A DNA stretch of 64,000 nucleotides from Scatophagus argus (taxonomy: Eukaryota; Chordata; Actinopteri; Scatophagidae): contig NC_058498.1 of NCBI RefSeq assembly GCF_020382885.2, forward strand, positions 26,193,001 through 26,257,000. The letters are read 5' to 3'. A program made the position numbers and the translations under genes. Positions within the stretch are counted from its first letter, which is position 1. Each line of letters opens with the position of its first letter. The notes under the pieces were generated by a model. The model saw only the letters and a list, made by a program, of their open reading frames with translations. It did no database searches and had not been told where the DNA came from. Shown here piece after piece: positions 58,801-64,000 of this stretch.

Positions 58801-61222
58801 AGGAGGACGACTGTTGAGGACTAATTGTAATTAATACTTCATATCATCTTATGCACATACCATCAGTTGTAATAAGCTAATGTGTAAATAAAAAAAATGA
58901 TTTGATGACTTGCTCAAAAGTACCCTGGCAGTGCCCAAAGGGTACACTGTCAACTCTACAGCTGCCAGCCCACAATTCATATCAACTGGTCCTTGCTGAA
59001 TCTGAGTCAGTAACCCAGTAGTTACAATGTCACATCCCCACGAACTGGACTACTGTCACCCAAAACTAAATAAATACATAAATAAACAAAAATAAATAAA
59101 TAGAGTGGTGTTCAGATAACAGGGATATGTGACATGGCTTCACTATATGTCTAATAAACTTTCACTTCAACCCGGTGTTGCACAGGTACGCCAAAATGCC
59201 TGTGTCCTTTCCCCCTACAAATCAAAACAAATGTGCATTTGTAATGTAGCCCATACCAGTTCTTCCTCCTGGTCAGTCTCTTCTGGCCGATAAAACAGCA
59301 GCCGCTGCTGCTCGGCCAGCATCTCAATAGCTGTGGACTGTGGATAGTCTTGCAGAATGCTCTGTTTGTCTTCAAGTAAACCCCGCTTCACATCACGGCT
59401 CAAGTCTTCTATCACATCCACCACATTCGGTGGATGCTCATCCATCACCTTTAACAGCACCCGAGTGAGATGGTCGTAGCTGGAACATTTAAGAATAACA
59501 TCAGTGAAGTATTCATAAATGTTTGACTATTCTATTGGGCATTTTAAAGAATGTACATCCAGAAATGTTATTCACACATAGAAGCACACAGTTATAATTC
59601 AAATTCGTCCTAGTACAGAACGCAAGTGTTTTCCTTAGAAAAAAGTAAGAAAGTGGTTGCATGGGTTTGTTATCTGTCGTGGCAGGGAGGGCAACCACAG
59701 CCAACCACACACTCTCACACTCACACCTAGGGGCAATGTAGAGTAGCCAGTTAACCTAATGTGCATGTTTTTGGGAGTGTGGGAGAAAACCCACACAGAC
59801 ACAGGGAGAATATGCAAACTCCAAACCGGGATTCAAACCTGGAAGCCTCTTACTGTGAGGCAACAGTGCTAACCACCATATCAGCATGCTGCTCAGACTG
59901 ACATGACTCGTTCGCCACAACAAAAGACAGCCTCGTTTGTAGAGTTATTCAGCCATTGTTGCTATAGCAAGATCAACGGATTACAAGAAGCACCAGTTGA
60001 TAAACAACACATTACTCGATATTACATGTTCTGTTAGGGCTGGGTGGTGGGTCGTCTCATTCGTGCTCCTCATCTGATGTGTCTGTTGTTTGGTTTTGTC
60101 TCTTCTGTTGCTCTTTCTGTTATATCTGTGCCCGTTGGCATTGTCTCATTTTTAGCTTAGTGTTGGCTTGATTGTATTTTTTGCGTTTTTCTGTAGTTTT
60201 ATCAGGGTTTTCAGAAGGCTGTTGCTCTCCACATTTTCTGTTGTTTCTCAAACTTTACAATCTCTGTTTTCATTATTAACTCTGGTTACATGAAGGCTCA
60301 GGTCAGCTCATTAAGTGGTTCCCAAACTTTTTCACATCAATGACCCACAAACTGATACATCACAAAATGTTTTATACCACAAAGTGTATGAAAGCTATCG
60401 TCAAAACACATTCTGTCTTTGAGTTACTTATAGACAATACAAATAGACACATACAAATATACAATAGACAAAAACCTGGAACTCCCTCAAGGGACTCTTA
60501 GGCATCCCTGTACTCCACTTTAAAAACAGCCAATTTACGAAATTAGTTTACTAATTTAGCTAGGTTAACCAGTTAACTTTTAGAAGGGAACAAAATTAGT
60601 TTACTAATTTAGTTAGGTTATCCAGTTAACTTTTAGAAGGGAATAAGCCTGTTTCTTGGAATAGGCTGTTTGCTGTATTAATCTCATTAGTTGATTTAAC
60701 AGGTCAGCCAAGCAACTTTGATAGCATCAGTAATGTTAGAAACCGTCTGCAGTCTTGAGAATTGCTAACGCAGCTACTCTCAGCTCCGGCCCTGAGAGAA
60801 GTTCAGGGAATTTCGGTGACCCGAATTTTTTCTTTTTGCCACTTAACGAGCTATGTTGCCTCGGATGTAGCGGCGTGTTGGAGACAACTATATGCTGGTT
60901 TTGGATTTGGATTCGCAATTGCCGACAGTAACGTAGAACTGAAAACAGTGTTACTGAATGTGGTGAAATACCTGTCATAGTAAAAGTTTTTTCCTCTTCT
61001 TTGGAGATGTACTTTTCACATTTACATGGGAAGGTGGTCCTGCATAATTGGTTGATTTGTCAAGCTGCAGAAATCGCAGCCATGGGCGAGAATTACTCAC
61101 TCACGCGTTACTTACAGGTTGAGGTTGTTTTTAGTGTTGCTTTTCAGAAGGGCAGCCTTGAATGAGACAGCTGACTGAAGGATCTGTTGACCTCTGTCTT
61201 GGTTCCTGTCCGGAGTGTCCAT
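55841..61222 (-). CDS. rsph4a: Radial spoke head protein 4/6 homolog (complete, 7 exons, 513 aa)
   Basis: Coding exons: 61222-61116, 59479-59257, 58531-58265, 57985-57536, 57445-57301, 56293-56176, 56072-55841. They sum to 1,542 nt, in frame throughout, all GT-AG. Landmarks are [20 protein letters not shown] (residues about 22-39), the acidic run after [80 protein letters not shown] and an acidic C-terminal tail. This is the spoke-head protein of the 9+2 axoneme; human RSPH4A loss causes primary ciliary dyskinesia. The fish protein lacks the roughly 200-residue N-terminal extension of the mammalian proteins. Mammals have two paralogs (RSPH4A and testis RSPH6A); fish commonly have one, so the symbol is by inference. 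Confidence 0.95.
56652..57003 (-). repeat. tRNA-headed SINE-like repeat in rsph4a intron 5
   Basis: Starts (CATC)n then CATTTTCTATACCGCTTATC; the B box is inverted as GGATTCGAACC at about 56959-56969. Nearly full length. Confidence 0.65.
59694..59880 (-). repeat. tRNA-headed SINE-like repeat, fragment, in rsph4a intron 1
   Basis: CACACTCTCACACTCACACC, then GGGATTCAAACCTGGA: the same family, with the B box altered. Confidence 0.55.
60541..60646. repeat. 53-bp tandem duplication in rsph4a intron 1
   Basis: Two adjacent units (60541-60593 and 60594-60646) both start AATTAGTTTACTAATTTAG and contain CCAGTTAACTTTTAGAAGGG, with a few substitutions. Confidence 0.75.
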
Positions 61223-61233
61223 CGTTCCTCACC

Positions 61234-61240
61234 TGTTTAT
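61234..61240 (-). promoter_or_regulatory. Possible forkhead (FOXJ1-type) site near rsph4a start
   Basis: The minus strand reads ATAAACA, matching the forkhead core RYAAAYA, 12 bases upstream of the ATG. FOXJ1 partners RFX at motile-cilia promoters. The motif is short and common, and it probably lies in the 5' UTR. Confidence 0.25.
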
Positions 61241-61417
61241 TTGATTTGTTAATTTCGTTGTTATTTCACTTGACGCCAACTTCAGATAAATACAGACTAA
61301 CGATAGCTACACGACGGGCAGATGTTCAAAGCTAGCAGGTATCTAGCTTAGTGTATCTAGCTAAGTGCATCAACGGTGCCACCACAAACAATGGCAGCGA
61401 AAAACCAAACATCATCG

Positions 61418-61431
61418 GTTGCTATGGTTAC
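61418..61431 (-). promoter_or_regulatory. X-box (RFX binding site) upstream of rsph4a
   Basis: The minus strand reads GTAACCATAGCAAC, an exact fit to the RFX X-box consensus GTNRCC(N0-3)RGYAAC with a 2-nt spacer. It lies about 196 bp upstream of the rsph4a ATG and on the same strand. RFX factors drive ciliary genes through such sites near promoters. The match is direct; function is inferred. Confidence 0.6.
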
Positions 61432-62310
61432 TGTAACAGAGTGGCTATAGCCCCATGGAGGAAGAAAACGCTAAGAAAAGCAAAACAATACTGACGTTGG
61501 TATCTAGATACATTTATTATTATTACCGGTAGTAGTAGTAATAGTAGCAGTGTTGTATATTTGATAGCGATGATGTGAAGATGTTGAAGGAGATTACTTC
61601 TTCTTGCTTGTGTAAGAAGTTTATTACAAGAAGCATAGCATCAAATACATGCGAGTGGACCCAGGCCAAAAAAAGATCACTCTACCGAGAGGTCTCTGTT
61701 GGACGCTTAATATAGTAACTGTTTAACAAAAGAGGTGTAAACATCTGAAAATTAACCAATGACCTTTCCAATACACCACGAAGCGGGGGGGCTGGAAACC
61801 GTCATTCCTACTAATCACCAAACCTCAGGAAGACATTAATGGTACTAATCACCAGATCCCAGGATGACATCAATCATACTAATCTCCAGACACTAAGTAG
61901 TAAAATTCTGCATAGTATTTAGCTCAGTTCACTGAAAAAACGTTATTGGACAAAAGTTACAGACACAGGTGTGATTCCTTGAAAAGTTCCCCAATAGATG
62001 GAGAACAAGAACTGTTCAGGGCTTCAGATCGCAAACAGATCTACGATATTTCAGTGTTTTCATAAAATACATAAAAAACCCCAAATGATCCCGTTTTACA
62101 AAGTCTGGGATCTCATCACATCCTTGCTCATGAATGTCTGATCAATGTTTCAAATAGGCATTTTTTGAGCATTCCACAGCTTACTCTTTGGTTGGCCGTC
62201 TCAACCTGTTTGAGATGTGTTGCAGGGATCGATAAGGATGTATTTACAAAACAACAAACAAATAATAAAAAAAACAAAATATGTTAAGTTTGTACTCAGC
62301 CTGAGCACAT

Positions 62311-62358
62311 CAGAATCAGAATTCCTTTATTTATCCCCATAGGGAAATTCTTCGTCAG
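62311..62358 (-). repeat. LINE 3'-end relic
   Basis: TCAGAATTCCTTTATTTATC, then CCCATAGGGAAATTC, matching the relic at 1803-1870. Confidence 0.5.
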
Positions 62359-62908
62359 AATGTCTGAATGAACAAACTATTTCACTGTTCTATTAGGGTT
62401 TAATACAGCCTCCTGACTTTTTTGGAATTGAGGTTGTATTTGGGAAAGTACAGTAAAATACAAAATGCTCTCATTGCTATTCTTTCAAAAGATATTACCT
62501 TTTTTGGCCTTTTGATGATGGTGGAGAGATTTTCCCAACTTGAATTTTCCATAGGTGTTCACTTTGGTTGACAACTGGTGACCACAAAGGCCAGAGCATA
62601 ATTTCCACACTTCTTCTCTTCTACCATTCAGTGAGCCTCATGTATAGAAAAATCTGTATTGTGTTGTTTCTCCCCTTATTCATTCACGCTTTAGCTTTTC
62701 ATGTGTTGCCTCTCTCTGAGTGTATGTAGAAAAAATTAACTGTGGTAACAACATAATCAGTTGCATTTGCAGATATGCAAATACAAATCTATATCACATT
62801 GCTGAAACTGAGCTGTAGGACTGAAGGGATGAAAAACCTTCACAACATAAATGTAAACAGATTTATTTTCACATATATTGCACATCTGGCTGTGTATAGA
62901 TATATAAA

Positions 62909-62985
62909 GATCCACCCATCCATCCATCCATTTTCTATACCGCTTATCCGTCAGGGTTGCGTGTGGGCTGGAGCCTTTCCCAGAT
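62909..62985 (-). repeat. SINE-like repeat, 3' fragment
   Basis: (CATC)n then CATTTTCTATACCGCTTATC and CGTCAGGGTTGCG; only the last 75 bp of the family. Confidence 0.5.
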
Positions 62986-63498
62986 TAAAATTATGAACTG
63001 TGTTCTACATTAATCTGGCAACAAATTAACCAGAGGAGCAGTTTTACTACAATTTTACATTTTAATCTCTTAAGCAAATTACTGTTTCAAGTGCACTTCG
63101 CCTTCAACTTTCCCAACATACTGCAAAAAAGTTGCTAGATAGTTGCCTTATCTTAATTAGTTATAAGATGAATGAAGTGACGTGCGGCAAAATAAATTGT
63201 AGTGCATCCTTGATCAGAACCAATGCTTAAATTACAACTATCCAATATAGCAAACAAAGTAATAAACCTGCAGAGCAAAAGTCCTTAAAATATAACCTGA
63301 GAATGTGAGCAAAAAAGAGGGGGAGCCTCTTATAAATTCCAAATTAGAGCAAAAAAGATACAACTACTACTACAATAATAATAATCATAATTATTATGAT
63401 TATTATTAGAAGTATAAAAACACTTCGAGGTGAATTGTGAACTCAGACCTGAGCTGTTAAACACTTCAACATTTACATGTATAAACACTGTGTTACTG

Positions 63499-63504
63499 TT
63501 TATT
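63499..63504 (-). terminator. Possible dohh polyadenylation signal
   Basis: AATAAA on the minus strand, about 330 bases beyond the dohh stop. I saw no nearer hexamer between the two. Confidence 0.35.
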
Positions 63505-63834
63505 GTCACTGACTGTGATTGGAGAAAACGCAAATAGCACATAACACGCGATGCGTTGGAATCTTGAGGAGGGAAAGAGCAAACAGGAGTGTCCCCTCTC
63601 CCTGTTCCCCACACAGCAACACCCACACGTCAAAAGGTTAAGAGCCCTGCTGCAGCTCATCAGTCTTGTCTGGTTTGTTTAGGCTTTGACAGTTTTAGTT
63701 TTGATTTCATGTGTCAAGTACAGAGTGTAAAGCTTCCTGCAGGATCCAACATAGCACAGCTGTCCAGATGTGTCAGGTAACAGAACAGAGCAGGATTTGG
63801 GTTCTGAAAACCTCTTTAGATGGGATATTGACTT

Positions 63835-64000
63835 TCAACCCTGTAACCTGACAAGTCCATCTGCATACTGAAATTGGTCGCTGTTTTCATACTCCAGCAT
63901 ATCCAGAGCAACCTCACAGCTCTCCTTCACAACACGTTCTCTGTCTTCACGGTAATGCTGCAGCACAGCCACACACTCCTCTCTGCCGATGGAGCCAAGA
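63835..64000 (-). CDS. dohh: Deoxyhypusine hydroxylase, C-terminal end (partial)
   Basis: The minus strand from the window edge reads [20 protein letters not shown], then [21 protein letters not shown] and [12 protein letters not shown], then TGA at 63837-63835. The ESCEVALDM and FQYADGL blocks are hallmark C-terminal sequence of DOHH, a HEAT-repeat di-iron enzyme that converts deoxyhypusine to hypusine on eIF5A. Only the last 54 codons are in the window; the Fe-binding His-Glu motifs lie outside. It is in the same orientation as rsph4a, with about 2.6 kb between its stop and the rsph4a start. Confidence 0.93.
   Translation of the reverse strand, partial: LGSIGREECVAVLQHYREDRERVVKESCEVALDMLEYENSDQFQYADGLVRLQG

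Larger units (their letters stand above)
61432..63498. other. rsph4a-dohh intergenic region
   Basis: No coding sequence recognised. Contains the LINE relic at 62311 and the SINE-like fragment at 62909. The stretch 61580-62060 looks like unclassified repeat DNA. Confidence 0.45.

Noticed and set aside
59958-59971. Second X-box-like site GTTGCTATAGCAAG in rsph4a intron 1
   Set aside because: At least two mismatches to the RFX consensus in either orientation.
1-64000. CRISPR array, phage, bacterial operon or a novel defence-type gene cluster
   Set aside because: Intron-containing vertebrate genes and fish transposons explain the recognisable structure; no regularly spaced short repeats or prokaryotic gene layout was seen.

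Overview
The window is nuclear DNA from a bony fish, most likely a perciform-type teleost (inferred). It has long introns with GT-AG splice sites and protein exons that match vertebrate families. The rest is a typical fish repeat load: Tc1-like and hAT DNA transposons, L2 and Rex1/CR1-type LINEs, a Penelope-like fragment, an RLE-type LINE and tRNA-headed SINEs. No bacterial operon, CRISPR array, rRNA or genuine tRNA gene is visible. Gene models were read from the sequence by splice site, phase and family resemblance, not by alignment software.

Three conserved protein genes lie head to tail on the minus strand. From right to left: (1) the last 166 bp of coding sequence of deoxyhypusine hydroxylase (dohh, 63835-64000, running off the edge); (2) a complete seven-exon radial-spoke-head gene of the RSPH4A/RSPH6A family (55841-61222, 513 aa), with a consensus-matching RFX X-box about 200 bp upstream of its start codon; (3) a complete gene for CHERP, a SURP/CID/RS/G-patch splicing-associated protein (11000-40146, 20 coding exons, 918 aa; human is about 916 aa). 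CHERP includes a 39-nt phase-neutral exon and one GC-AG intron. A good-looking but unassigned exon (5309-5392, minus) may belong to a fourth gene to the left.

Between and inside the genes lie mobile elements. Three 1,827-bp hAT elements, apparently identical, sit at 6149-7975, 8177-10003 and 40977-42803. Each has its own 8-bp target duplication, so each is an independent and recent insertion. They keep a BED-finger exon but have lost the catalytic core. Tc1-like copies occupy CHERP introns (11212-12706, 17734-~19107, 20423-21607). CHERP intron 2 holds a degraded RLE-type LINE split by an L2 3' end. The 43-55.7 kb interval between CHERP and rsph4a is a LINE graveyard in both orientations.

The three genes do not form a pathway. 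CHERP acts in pre-mRNA splicing and ER calcium signalling, Rsph4a in motile cilia, and Dohh in eIF5A hypusination. I found no convincing new multi-gene system. The observations most worth following are the three hAT insertions, the X-box, the CHERP micro-exon and GC-AG intron, and the orphan exon.
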